NCBI GenBank assembly: GCA_024711345.1
Contig: JANJTA010000034.1
Location: 1-64,000 of the forward strand
Origin: Rhodanobacter sp.
GTDB taxonomy: Bacteria; Pseudomonadota; Gammaproteobacteria; Xanthomonadales; Rhodanobacteraceae
Direction of reading: 5' to 3'
Length of the DNA stretch: 64,000 bases
Below, in pieces: positions 52,658 to 60,498 of the stretch. Below the pieces are notes generated by a model. That model saw nothing but the letters and a program-made list of their open reading frames with translations, did not search any database and was not told the origin of the DNA. A program made the translations under genes and the position numbers. Position 1 is the first letter of the stretch. Each line of letters begins with the position of its first letter.

Positions 52658-55143
52658 ACAAGCGTTCCGGTCGGTTCGCGCCGACCTTGCTGGCTGCTGC
52701 GGTACTGCTTGCACTCGCTCACACGGCGGCGGCGCAACAGGCGAACCCGCCGGCCTCGACCGAGGCCCCGGCCCAGTCACCCGCCGAAGCGCCGGCCAAG
52801 GCGAAGAACCTGGGCGCGGTGGTGGTGACCGGCACGCGCGCCGGCAACCGCACGGAAAGCTCGTCGCTGACGCCGATCGACGTGATCTCCGCCGACGTGC
52901 TCAAGCAGACCGGCACGATCGACCTCACCCAGGCGCTGGAACGCGCGATCCCCTCGCTGAACTTCCCGTTTGCGCCCGCGTCGGACACCTTCGCGTTCCA
53001 GCGCCCGTTCGAGCTGCGCGGCCTGTCGCCCGACCAGGTGCTGGTGCTGGTGGACGGCAAGCGCTGGCATCCGGGCGCGCTGGTGCTGAGCCTGGGCCAG
53101 ATCGGCCAGGGCTCGCAGGGCATCGACCTCAACACGATCCCGCTGTCGGCGATCGACCACATCGAAGTGCTGCGCGACGGCGCTTCCGCCCAGTACGGTT
53201 CCGATGCGCTTTCCGGCGTGGTCAACATCATCCTGAAAAAGGGTGCCAAGGGCGGCGACGTGCAGCTCAGCGGCGGCCAGTTCTCCGCCGGCGATGGCCG
53301 GCAATGGCAGGGGGCGGCGAACTTCGGCGTTCCGCTGGGCGGCGACAGCGGCTGGCTGCGCCTCACCGCGGAAAACAGCAACCAGAGCCCGAGCAACCGC
53401 GCCGGTGTCGATCGCCGCCCGGGCCTGGCCCAGCTCGGCGTGAAGTTCCACTTCGGCACCGTGTCGTTCAAGAACAAGAACCTGTTCCTCAACACGCAGT
53501 ACGACATCAGCCCTGGCGCGCAGTTCTACGCGTTCGGGCACTGGGGGCGCCGCATCGGCGAGCCGCGCGGCTTCTTCCGCTACGGCAGCAACACGCCCTA
53601 TCCGAACAACCCGCTGATCGGGCTGGTCTACCCGGACGGCTTCCTGCCGCGCGAGCACGGCGATTCGACCGACACCTCGCTGGTCGTCGGCCTGCGCGGC
53701 AACTGGAACGGCTGGCGCTGGGACGTCAGCGGCAACTACGGCGGCAACCGCGTCTCCTACAGCACGCGCAACACCGTCAACTACGCCATGCTCAACGATT
53801 TCGGCAGCAGCCCGACCAGCTTCCACGACGGCATCCTGACCGCCAAGCAGCAGACCTTCGACATCGACATCTCCAAGGACGTCTCCTTCGGCTGGCTGCC
53901 CAATCCGCTGACGCTGTCGTTCGGCACGCAATGGCTGCGGCAGAGCTACGACGTGGAGGCGGGCGACCTCGGTTCGTACTACGTGGGCACCTCCGGCGTG
54001 CGCGGCGGCGCGCAGGGCTTTGCCGGCTGGGGGCCGCAGGACGCCATCTCGGTGGCGCGGCACGACGTGGCCGAGTACCTGCAGCTGGAAGGCAACCTGA
54101 CCGAGCGCTTCGGCTTTTCCGCCGCCGTGCGCCACGAGGACTATTCGGACTTCGGCGCCACCACCTCGGCCGCCTTGTCCGGCCGCTTCGACTTCACCGA
54201 CTCGTTCGCCGTGCGCGGCAGCGCCTCGACCGGCTTCCGTGCGCCGGGCCTGGGCCAGCAGCACTACTCGGAAACCACCTCGGCCTCCTTCGGCGCCGGC
54301 AATTCGCTGGGCCTGCCGCCGGGCATCTACCTGCGCGGACTGGTGCCGGTGGACAACCCGCTGGCGCGGCTGCTCGGCAGCGAGCCGCTGAAGGCGGAGA
54401 AGTCGCGCAACTTCACCGCGGGCGTGGTGTGGAACCCGAGCAACGAACTCAACCTGTCCTTCGACGCCTACCAGATCACCGTCACCAACCGCATCGCGCT
54501 GTCCAGTTCGATCTCGCTGTCGACGCCGGCCGTCATCAACTACCTGGCCGCCAACGGCGTCACCAACCTGCAGTACAGCGGCCTGTCCTACTTCACCAAC
54601 GCCGGCACCGTGCGCACCCAGGGCGCCGACGTGGTGGCCAGCTACCGCAGCGACTTCGGCGACCACGGCAACCTGCTTTCCACCCTCAGCTACGGCTACC
54701 ACAGGAACAAGGTCACCGACGTCAAGCCGAACCCGGCCGTGCTGGACTCGCTGGGCGTGATCTTCCAGCGCCTCAACCGCAGCGCGATCAAGGGCCTGCT
54801 GGCCGACACCGCGCCGCGCAGCAAGCTGATCCTCAACGAGACCTACAGTCTCGGCGACTGGGCCTTCAACGGCACGCTGACCCGCTACGGCCGCATCACC
54901 ACGTACGGCTCGACCAGCTACCTCAACGACATCGTCTACCCGCACAAGTGGCTGCTCGACCTGGCGGTGAGCTACAACCGCGACCGTTGGACGTTCACCG
55001 TCGGCGGCGACAACGTGCTCAATACCTATCCGAAGAAGGTGCCGCAGACGGACGACCAGAACGGTGCCTTCCCGTACTCGTCCAGCTCGCCGTTCGGCTT
55101 CATGGGGGCGTTCGTGTACGGCAAGGTGCAGTACCACTGGTGA
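52654..55143 (+). CDS. TonB-dependent outer-membrane receptor of the glutamate island
   Basis: An 829-residue receptor with a signal peptide (RFAPTLLAAAVLLALAHTAAA, cut near residue 29), a TonB-box-like segment LGAVVVTGTRA, and a plug domain with PFELRGLSPDQVLVLVDGKRW, IDLNTIPLSAIDHIEVLRDGASAQYGSDALSGVVNIIL. The barrel runs from about 200 to the C-terminal Trp of YGKVQYHW, a classic terminal aromatic. GGGGGAG lies six bases before the ATG at 52654. The neighbours, gamma-glutamyltransferase, dgcN, dgcA and gltS, suggest import of a gamma-glutamyl polymer or peptide. No siderophore genes are near. Confidence 0.9.
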   Translation: MNKRSGRFAPTLLAAAVLLALAHTAAAQQANPPASTEAPAQSPAEAPAKAKNLGAVVVTGTRAGNRTESSSLTPIDVISADVLKQTGTIDLTQALERAIPSLNFPFAPASDTFAFQRPFELRGLSPDQVLVLVDGKRWHPGALVLSLGQIGQGSQGIDLNTIPLSAIDHIEVLRDGASAQYGSDALSGVVNIILKKGAKGGDVQLSGGQFSAGDGRQWQGAANFGVPLGGDSGWLRLTAENSNQSPSNRAGVDRRPGLAQLGVKFHFGTVSFKNKNLFLNTQYDISPGAQFYAFGHWGRRIGEPRGFFRYGSNTPYPNNPLIGLVYPDGFLPREHGDSTDTSLVVGLRGNWNGWRWDVSGNYGGNRVSYSTRNTVNYAMLNDFGSSPTSFHDGILTAKQQTFDIDISKDVSFGWLPNPLTLSFGTQWLRQSYDVEAGDLGSYYVGTSGVRGGAQGFAGWGPQDAISVARHDVAEYLQLEGNLTERFGFSAAVRHEDYSDFGATTSAALSGRFDFTDSFAVRGSASTGFRAPGLGQQHYSETTSASFGAGNSLGLPPGIYLRGLVPVDNPLARLLGSEPLKAEKSRNFTAGVVWNPSNELNLSFDAYQITVTNRIALSSSISLSTPAVINYLAANGVTNLQYSGLSYFTNAGTVRTQGADVVASYRSDFGDHGNLLSTLSYGYHRNKVTDVKPNPAVLDSLGVIFQRLNRSAIKGLLADTAPRSKLILNETYSLGDWAFNGTLTRYGRITTYGSTSYLNDIVYPHKWLLDLAVSYNRDRWTFTVGGDNVLNTYPKKVPQTDDQNGAFPYSSSSPFGFMGAFVYGKVQYHW

Positions 55144-55157
55144 GCGTGCCCGGCGCA

Positions 55158-55189
55158 CGGCGAAGGCTGCCGCGCAGCGGCCTTCGCCG
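55158..55189 (+). terminator. 10-bp hairpin between receptor and gamma-glutamyltransferase genes
   Basis: CGGCGAAGGC (55158-55167) pairs fully with GCCTTCGCCG (55180-55189) around a 12-base loop. It begins 15 bases after the receptor stop. No T-run follows, so it may be a weak or Rho-assisted terminator, or a 3' protective structure, ahead of promoter block B. Confidence 0.45.
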
Positions 55190-55214
55190 GTCGTGCCACG
55201 CCGCGGACCGCACG

Positions 55215-55285
55215 CCACAACCGTCCGTTATGCCATGCCATCGTCTTTTCATTGGCGGCACGCGACGGCCCGTGACTATGCTCGA
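55215..55285 (+). promoter_or_regulatory. 71-bp promoter block B, shared with 52301-52371
   Basis: Second copy of the conserved block, upstream of ggt. Conserved words are CCACAACC, GTTATGC, GTCTTTTCATTGG and GTGACTATGCTCGA. TTGGCG (55252-55257) and TATGCT (55277-55282) with a 19-base spacer are candidate -35 and -10 boxes, which would start transcription about 20 bases before the ggt ATG at 55309. The better -10 match than in block A suggests that it is the stronger promoter. Confidence 0.7.
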
Positions 55286-55308
55286 ACCATCTCGCAGAGG
55301 GTGAACGA

Positions 55309-57063
55309 ATGACCGCACGAAACGCGCCGCGCCACGACGCCGGAACCACCTGCCGCCCGCCGGCACGCGGCCGGCCGCGCTGGGGCGGCCTGCTGCTGGC
55401 GCTGGCGATCGGCAGCTTCGGCGCGCTGGCCCATGCGCAGGACACGGCGACGATGAAGACCGCCGCGATCGCCAGCGCCAACGCGCTGGCCACCGAGGCC
55501 GGTTTCGAGACCCTCGCCCGTGGCGGCAACGCGGTCGATGCCGCGGTCGCCGTGGCCACCTCGCTGTCGGTGGTGCAGCCGGAAGCCTCGGGCATGGGCG
55601 GCGGCTTCCTCGCCGTGATCCACGATGCGGCCACCGGCAAGGACACCTTCATCGATGCGCGCGAGATGGCCCCGCAGGCGGTCAGCGAGAAGGACTATCT
55701 GAAGGCCGACGGCACGCCCAACCGCGACACCTCGCTCAACGGCCCGCTCGCCGCCGGCATCCCCGGCATGCCGGCCGGCCTGGCCTACATGGCCGGCAAG
55801 TACGGCAAGCTGCCGCTCGCGGAGTCGCTGCGCCCGGCGATCCGGCTGGCCGACGAAGGCTTCCATCCCAGTACGGCGCTGGTCCGTTCGATCGGGCACA
55901 AGGCCGACGTGCTGCGCCGCTATCCGGCCTCTGCGGCCAAGTTCTTCCCCGGCGGGAAGGCACCGCAGGCCACCGACCTCTTCCGTGACCCGGACCAGGC
56001 GCGCACGCTGAAGGCGCTGGCCGAAAAGGGCGCGGACGGTTTCTACAAGGGCGCGGTGGCGAAGGAACTGGTGAAGTCGGTGCGCGCCGCCGGTGGCACC
56101 TGGACCCTGGCCGACCTCGCCGCCTACCGCGCGAAAGAGCGCCAGCCGATCGTGCTCGACTACGCCGGCTACAAGGTGGTCACCGCGCCGCCGCCATCTT
56201 CCGGCGGCGTGGCCGTCGCCGAGATGCTCAACATCCTCGCGCCGCTCGACCTCAAGCGCATGGACCAGGCCCACCGCATCCATTACCTGGTCGAGGCGAT
56301 GCGCCGCGCGTTCCGCGACCACAACGAGTACCTCGGCGACCCCGATTTCGTGAAGATGCCGCTGGACATGCTGCTCTCGCCGTACTACGCCGATGGCCTG
56401 CGCCAGAGCATCCTGCCGGAGCAGGCGACCAAGTCCGCGTGGCTGCCGTCGGTGCAGGCGAAGACGCCCGGCATGCACACCACGCACTTCTCGATCGTCG
56501 ATGCGGACGGCAACATGGTCTCGATGACCGCCACGGTGAACACCACGCTCGGCTCCAGCTTCGTCGCCGGCAAGGCCGGCATCCTGCTCAACAACGAGAT
56601 GGACGACTTCGCCCTGGTCTCCGGCCAGCCCAATGCGTTCGGGCTGATCGGCGGCTCCGCCAACGCGCCGGTCGGCGGCAAGCGGATGCTGTCGTCGATG
56701 ACGCCCAGCTTCGTCATCGGCAAGGATCGCCTCGCGGTGATCGGCTCGCCCGGCGGCTCGACCATCATCACCCAGGTGTTCGGAGCGATTCTCGCCTTCA
56801 TCGATGGCAAGAGCGCCAGCGAGATCACCGCGCAGAAGCGCATCCATCACCAGTTCCTGCCCGACCGCGTCGACATCGAATCCGGCAGCGACATCCCCGC
56901 CGACGTGCTGGCGAAGCTCAAGGCGATGGGCTACGAGATCAACGACCGGGAGTCGTGGGGCAACATGAACGTGGTGGTCTGGGACAAGGCCACCAACGTC
57001 AAGACCGCCGCCAGCGACCCGCGCAATCCCAATGGGCTGGGCAAGGTGGAAACCATGCACTGA
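55309..57063 (+). CDS. ggt: Exported gamma-glutamyltransferase/hydrolase
   Basis: A 584-residue self-processing enzyme of the periplasm that cleaves gamma-glutamyl bonds and releases glutamate. The N-terminal export signal is longer than usual: about 20 polar residues precede the hydrophobic LLLALAIGSFGALAHA. Thr391, first residue of the small subunit after autocleavage, sits in MHTTHFSIVDADGN; GSPGGSTIIT near 481-490 is also typical. Large-subunit motifs such as GGNAVDAAVA and ASGMGGGF are present. GAGGGTGA lies before the ATG. Placed next to D-glutamate genes, it probably works on gamma-linked polymers or peptides with D-Glu, and not only on glutathione. Confidence 0.92.
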   Translation: MTARNAPRHDAGTTCRPPARGRPRWGGLLLALAIGSFGALAHAQDTATMKTAAIASANALATEAGFETLARGGNAVDAAVAVATSLSVVQPEASGMGGGFLAVIHDAATGKDTFIDAREMAPQAVSEKDYLKADGTPNRDTSLNGPLAAGIPGMPAGLAYMAGKYGKLPLAESLRPAIRLADEGFHPSTALVRSIGHKADVLRRYPASAAKFFPGGKAPQATDLFRDPDQARTLKALAEKGADGFYKGAVAKELVKSVRAAGGTWTLADLAAYRAKERQPIVLDYAGYKVVTAPPPSSGGVAVAEMLNILAPLDLKRMDQAHRIHYLVEAMRRAFRDHNEYLGDPDFVKMPLDMLLSPYYADGLRQSILPEQATKSAWLPSVQAKTPGMHTTHFSIVDADGNMVSMTATVNTTLGSSFVAGKAGILLNNEMDDFALVSGQPNAFGLIGGSANAPVGGKRMLSSMTPSFVIGKDRLAVIGSPGGSTIITQVFGAILAFIDGKSASEITAQKRIHHQFLPDRVDIESGSDIPADVLAKLKAMGYEINDRESWGNMNVVVWDKATNVKTAASDPRNPNGLGKVETMH

Positions 57064-57069
57064 GCCGCG

Positions 57070-57087
57070 TGCCGGCCGCGGCCGGCA
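57070..57087 (+). terminator. 18-base palindrome after ggt
   Basis: TGCCGGCCGC and GGCCGGCA form a perfect palindrome seven bases after the ggt stop. A second small hairpin, CGGCGGC-A-GCCGCCG, lies at 57161-57175 just before the dgcN ribosome-binding site. Without a T-run the first could mark the mRNA end or reduce read-through to dgcN. No promoter is visible in the remaining gap. Confidence 0.35.
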
Positions 57088-57192
57088 TCGCATGGCACAG
57101 CCGGCGTCCGGCCTCGCCGCCCCACCGCACGACGGCAGCCGCGGCAACCTTTCATCTGACCGGCGGCAGCCGCCGAGTGGAGTAAACCTTTC

Positions 57193-58236
57193 ATGTCCAA
57201 GCATGGCGATACGGCCCTGCCCGGCCAGTGGAGCCCGCCCTACCTCTTGTATCTGGGCAATCCGGCCGACGAACTGGCCATCAAGACGGCCAGGGGCGTG
57301 GCCTACTGGCGGCCGGAATGGTGCATCGGCCAGTACCGGCACGCCGACTGCAAGCCGACGCTGGGCCTGCCCGACATGGGCATGGCCGAGGCGAAGGAAC
57401 GCGGCGCGAACACCATGCTGATCGGCACCGCGAACGCCGGCGGCGTGATGGCGCCGGCGATCGTCGCCGACGCCATCGCGGCGCTCGACGCCGGCCTCAA
57501 CGTGGTCGCCGGCCTACACCAGAAGCTGCGCGAGAACCCGGACATCGTGGCCGCCGCCAAGCGCAACGGCCGCGTGCTGTTCGATGCGCGCGACCCCGCG
57601 CCAGGCATCCCGGTCGGCAACGGCCGCCCGCGCGAGGGCCGGCGGCTGCTGACGGTGGGCACCGACTGCTCGGTCGGCAAGATGTACACCACGCTGGCGC
57701 TGGAACGCGCCATGCGCCGGCGCGGCCTTGCGGCGGATTTCCGCGCCACCGGCCAGACCGGCATCTTCGTCGCCGGCGCCGGCGTGCCGGTGGACGCGGT
57801 GGTCGCCGATTTCATCTCCGGCGCCGTCGAATGGATTTCGCCGGCCCGCAACGACGGCGGCTGGGACCTGATCGAAGGCCAGGGCTCGCTGTTCCATCCC
57901 TCCTACGCCGGCGTGTCGCTGGGCCTGCTGCACGGCGCGCAGCCCGACGCGCTGGTGCTGTGCCACGAACCCACCCGGCGCCACATGCGCGGGTTGCCCG
58001 GCTACCCGATTCCGCAACTGAAAGCCTGCCTGGAAGCCAACCTCGCCGCCGCGCGCCTGACCAATCCGGCGGTGCAGGCGGTAGGCGTGGCGCTCAACAC
58101 CTCCGGCGTGCCGGCGCAGGAGGCCGCAGCGCTGTGCCGCCGGATCGGCGACGAGCTTGCGCTGCCGTGCCAGGACCCGGTCACCATGGGCGTCGAAGCG
58201 ATCGTGGACCACCTGCTCGCATGCGTCGCGAACTGA
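57193..58236 (+). CDS. dgcN: D-glutamate N-acetyltransferase DgcN (DUF1611)
   Basis: A 347-residue protein of the DUF1611 family. DgcN N-acetylates D-glutamate, the first step of the DgcN-DgcA route. The sequence fits the family along its whole length: PPYLLYLGNPADELAIKTA at the start, a nucleotide-loop-like GTDCSVGK at 156-163, ATGQTGIFVAGAGVPVDAVVADFISGA, and IEGQGSLFHPSYAGVSLGLLHG. It has no signal peptide, so it is cytoplasmic. GGAG lies ten bases before the ATG. Its end overlaps dgcA by 16 bases. An alternative reading, an uncharacterised P-loop protein, is less likely given the neighbour. Confidence 0.88.
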   Translation: MSKHGDTALPGQWSPPYLLYLGNPADELAIKTARGVAYWRPEWCIGQYRHADCKPTLGLPDMGMAEAKERGANTMLIGTANAGGVMAPAIVADAIAALDAGLNVVAGLHQKLRENPDIVAAAKRNGRVLFDARDPAPGIPVGNGRPREGRRLLTVGTDCSVGKMYTTLALERAMRRRGLAADFRATGQTGIFVAGAGVPVDAVVADFISGAVEWISPARNDGGWDLIEGQGSLFHPSYAGVSLGLLHGAQPDALVLCHEPTRRHMRGLPGYPIPQLKACLEANLAAARLTNPAVQAVGVALNTSGVPAQEAAALCRRIGDELALPCQDPVTMGVEAIVDHLLACVAN

Positions 58237-59207
58237 GCCTGTTCCGGCGCAGCTTTCCGCTGGTGGCGCCGTTCCGCATTGCGCGCGGGGTGAAGTACGC
58301 CGCCGAGGTGGTGACGGTGGAACTGCGCCAGGGCGGCATGACCGGGCGCGGCGAGGCGGTGCCCTACGCGCGCTACGGCGAGTCGGTGGACTCGGTGCTG
58401 GCGGCGATGGAAGCGCTGCGCGGCGAGCTCGTCGCCGGCATGGGGCGCGACGAGCTGCAGGCAAGGCTGCCGGCCGGGGCCGCACGCAACGCGCTGGACG
58501 CGGCGATGTGGGACCTCGAGTCGCAGCTCAGCGCGGTGCCGGTATGGGCGCGGCTGGCGCGTCCGCCGCGCGCCCACCTGCTCAGCGCCATCACCATCGG
58601 CATCGACACGCCCGAGCGCATGGGCGAGGCAGCCTCGCGCATCGGCGGCAGCGGGCTGATCAAGATCAAGGTGGACGCCGACGACCCGGCCGCGCGCATC
58701 GACGCGGTGCGCCGGGCGGCGCCGGACGCGCACCTCATCGTCGACCCCAACGAGAGCTGGAACCTCGGCATCCTGCGCGGCATGCAGCCGGCGCTGGAGC
58801 GCGCGGGGGTGGAGCTGCTGGAGCAGCCGCTGCCGGCCGACGCCGACGACGAGCTGCGGGGCTTCGCCAGCCGCGTGCCGATCTGCGCCGACGAGGCCTG
58901 CCACGTCACCGCCGACCTGCCGCGGCTGCGCGGCCGCTACCAGGCGGTCAACGTCAAGCTGGACAAGACCGGCGGGCTGACCGAGGCTTGGCGCCTGTTG
59001 CGCGCCGCGCGGGCGGAGGGCTTCAGGATCATGGTGGGCTGCATGGTGTGTTCCTCGCTCGGCATCACGCCGGCGCTGGAGATCGCGCGCGAAGCGGAGT
59101 TCATCGACCTGGACGGCCCGCTGTGGCTGCAGGACGACTACCCCGGCGGCGTCAGCCTGCAGGGTGGCTACCTGCTGCCGCCGTCGCCGGCGTTCTGGGG
59201 CGGGTGA
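58221..59207 (+). CDS. dgcA: N-acetyl-D-glutamate racemase DgcA (enolase superfamily)
   Basis: Turns N-acetyl-D-glutamate into N-acetyl-L-glutamate, completing D-glutamate salvage with DgcN. The 328-residue protein is of the muconate-cycloisomerase/dipeptide-epimerase group: general base KIK at 148-150, metal ligands Asp175 (VDPNES), Glu201 (EQPL) and Asp224 (ADEA), and second base Lys249 in KLDKTGG. Alone it could be called an L-Ala-D/L-Glu epimerase; the overlap with dgcN decides for DgcA. The ATG at 58221 lies inside dgcN, so translation is coupled. Confidence 0.85.
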   Translation: MRRELSLFRRSFPLVAPFRIARGVKYAAEVVTVELRQGGMTGRGEAVPYARYGESVDSVLAAMEALRGELVAGMGRDELQARLPAGAARNALDAAMWDLESQLSAVPVWARLARPPRAHLLSAITIGIDTPERMGEAASRIGGSGLIKIKVDADDPAARIDAVRRAAPDAHLIVDPNESWNLGILRGMQPALERAGVELLEQPLPADADDELRGFASRVPICADEACHVTADLPRLRGRYQAVNVKLDKTGGLTEAWRLLRAARAEGFRIMVGCMVCSSLGITPALEIAREAEFIDLDGPLWLQDDYPGGVSLQGGYLLPPSPAFWGG

Positions 59208-59268
59208 GGATGCCCGCCGCCCGCCCCGATGTTGCCCGGCGACGTGCCGCCGGCCGGAGCGCGCCGAC

Positions 59269-60489
59269 GTGTTGATGCTCGACCCGGTGCAGACGGTGGC
59301 CTGTGGCGGCCTGCTGTTGCTCGCCGGCTATGCGATCCGCCGGCGCGTGCCGCTGCTCGCGCGCTTCAGCATTCCGGCGCCGGTGATCGGTGGCCTGCTG
59401 GTGGCGCTGGTGCTGCTCGCCTGCCGCCCGTGGAACGTCACCCCGGTGCGCTTCGACACCGCGCTGCAGCAGCCGCTGATGATCGCGTTCTTCACCGCCA
59501 TCGGCTTCAACGCGAGCACCTCCCTGCTCAGGGTGGGCGGCCGCCAGATCGTGCTGTTGCTCGGCCTCGCCACCGCGCTGGCGGTGGTGCAGAACGTGGT
59601 GGGCATCGTCCTGGCCAAGGCGTTCGGCCTGCCGCCGCTGTTCGGCGTGATCACCGGCTCGGTCACGCTTACCGGCGGCCCCGCCACCGGCATGGCATTC
59701 GCGCCGCTGTTCAGCCAGGCCGGCGTGCCGGGCGCGCCCAGCGTGGCGCTGGCCAACGCGATGGCCGGGATCATCTGCGGTTCGGTGATCGGCGCGCCGC
59801 TGGCGACGCTGCTGATCGAGCGGTTCGGGCTGCGCACGCCCCGCGCGCCGGACGCGGCCGGCGATGCGCCGGCGCTTGCGGTGCCGGCAGCCGTGGTGCC
59901 GGCGGCCAGTGCCGGCGGGGCCGAAGCACAGGCCTACGCCGGCCTCAAGAGCTTCGTGCTGATCCTGCTGGCGATGGGCGTCGGCGCCTGGATCAGCGGC
60001 GGGCTGGGCGCGCTCGGCCTGACCCTGCCCGGCTACATCGGCGCGATGCTGGTGGGCGCGCTGATCCGCAACCTCGACGACCGTCTCGGCTGGTTCGGCC
60101 TGTCGCCGCGCAGCATCGACGTCATCGGCAACACCGCGCTCTCGCTGTTCCTCGTCGTCGCGCTGATGGACCTGCACCTGTGGGATCTTGCCGGACTGGC
60201 CACGCCCCTGCTGGTCGGCCTGGGCGTGCAGACGATCGTGGTGGCGGCATTCTGCGCCTGGCCACTGCTGCGGCTGATGGGACGCGACTACGATGCTGCA
60301 GTGATCGCCGGCGGCTTCGCCGGCTTCATGCTGGGCACCACGGCCAACGCGATGGCGGTGATGAGCTCGCTGACCGAGCGCTACGGCCCGGCGCCGCGCG
60401 CCTTCCTGGTGGCGCCGATCGTGGGCGCGTTCCTGATCGACTTCACCAATGCCATCGTCATCACGGTGTTCGTCAACGGCTGGACGTGA
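59269..60489 (+). CDS. gltS: Sodium/glutamate symporter GltS
   Basis: Imports glutamate with sodium. The 406-residue membrane protein has ten to twelve helices in two inverted halves, each with a Gly-rich hairpin: SVTLTGGPATGMAF near 132-145 and AAVIAGGFAGFMLGTTANAMA near 340-360. Further matches to E. coli GltS (401 residues) are IPAPVIGGLLVALVLL, PLMIAFFTAIGFNAS and VGAFLIDFTNAIVI. The GTG at 59269 has GGAG nine bases upstream; an ATG at 59275 is the alternative. It follows dgcA after 61 bases, and should bring in the glutamate, D or L, that the transferase releases. E. coli GltS also accepts D-glutamate. Confidence 0.93.
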   Translation: MLMLDPVQTVACGGLLLLAGYAIRRRVPLLARFSIPAPVIGGLLVALVLLACRPWNVTPVRFDTALQQPLMIAFFTAIGFNASTSLLRVGGRQIVLLLGLATALAVVQNVVGIVLAKAFGLPPLFGVITGSVTLTGGPATGMAFAPLFSQAGVPGAPSVALANAMAGIICGSVIGAPLATLLIERFGLRTPRAPDAAGDAPALAVPAAVVPAASAGGAEAQAYAGLKSFVLILLAMGVGAWISGGLGALGLTLPGYIGAMLVGALIRNLDDRLGWFGLSPRSIDVIGNTALSLFLVVALMDLHLWDLAGLATPLLVGLGVQTIVVAAFCAWPLLRLMGRDYDAAVIAGGFAGFMLGTTANAMAVMSSLTERYGPAPRAFLVAPIVGAFLIDFTNAIVITVFVNGWT

Positions 60490-60498
60490 GGCACCGGC

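Noticed and set aside
57146..57194. Direct repeat AACCTTTCAT at 57146 and 57185, the second copy covering the dgcN start
   Set aside because: Ten bases with no extension and no third copy. It could be chance, and no known element matches.
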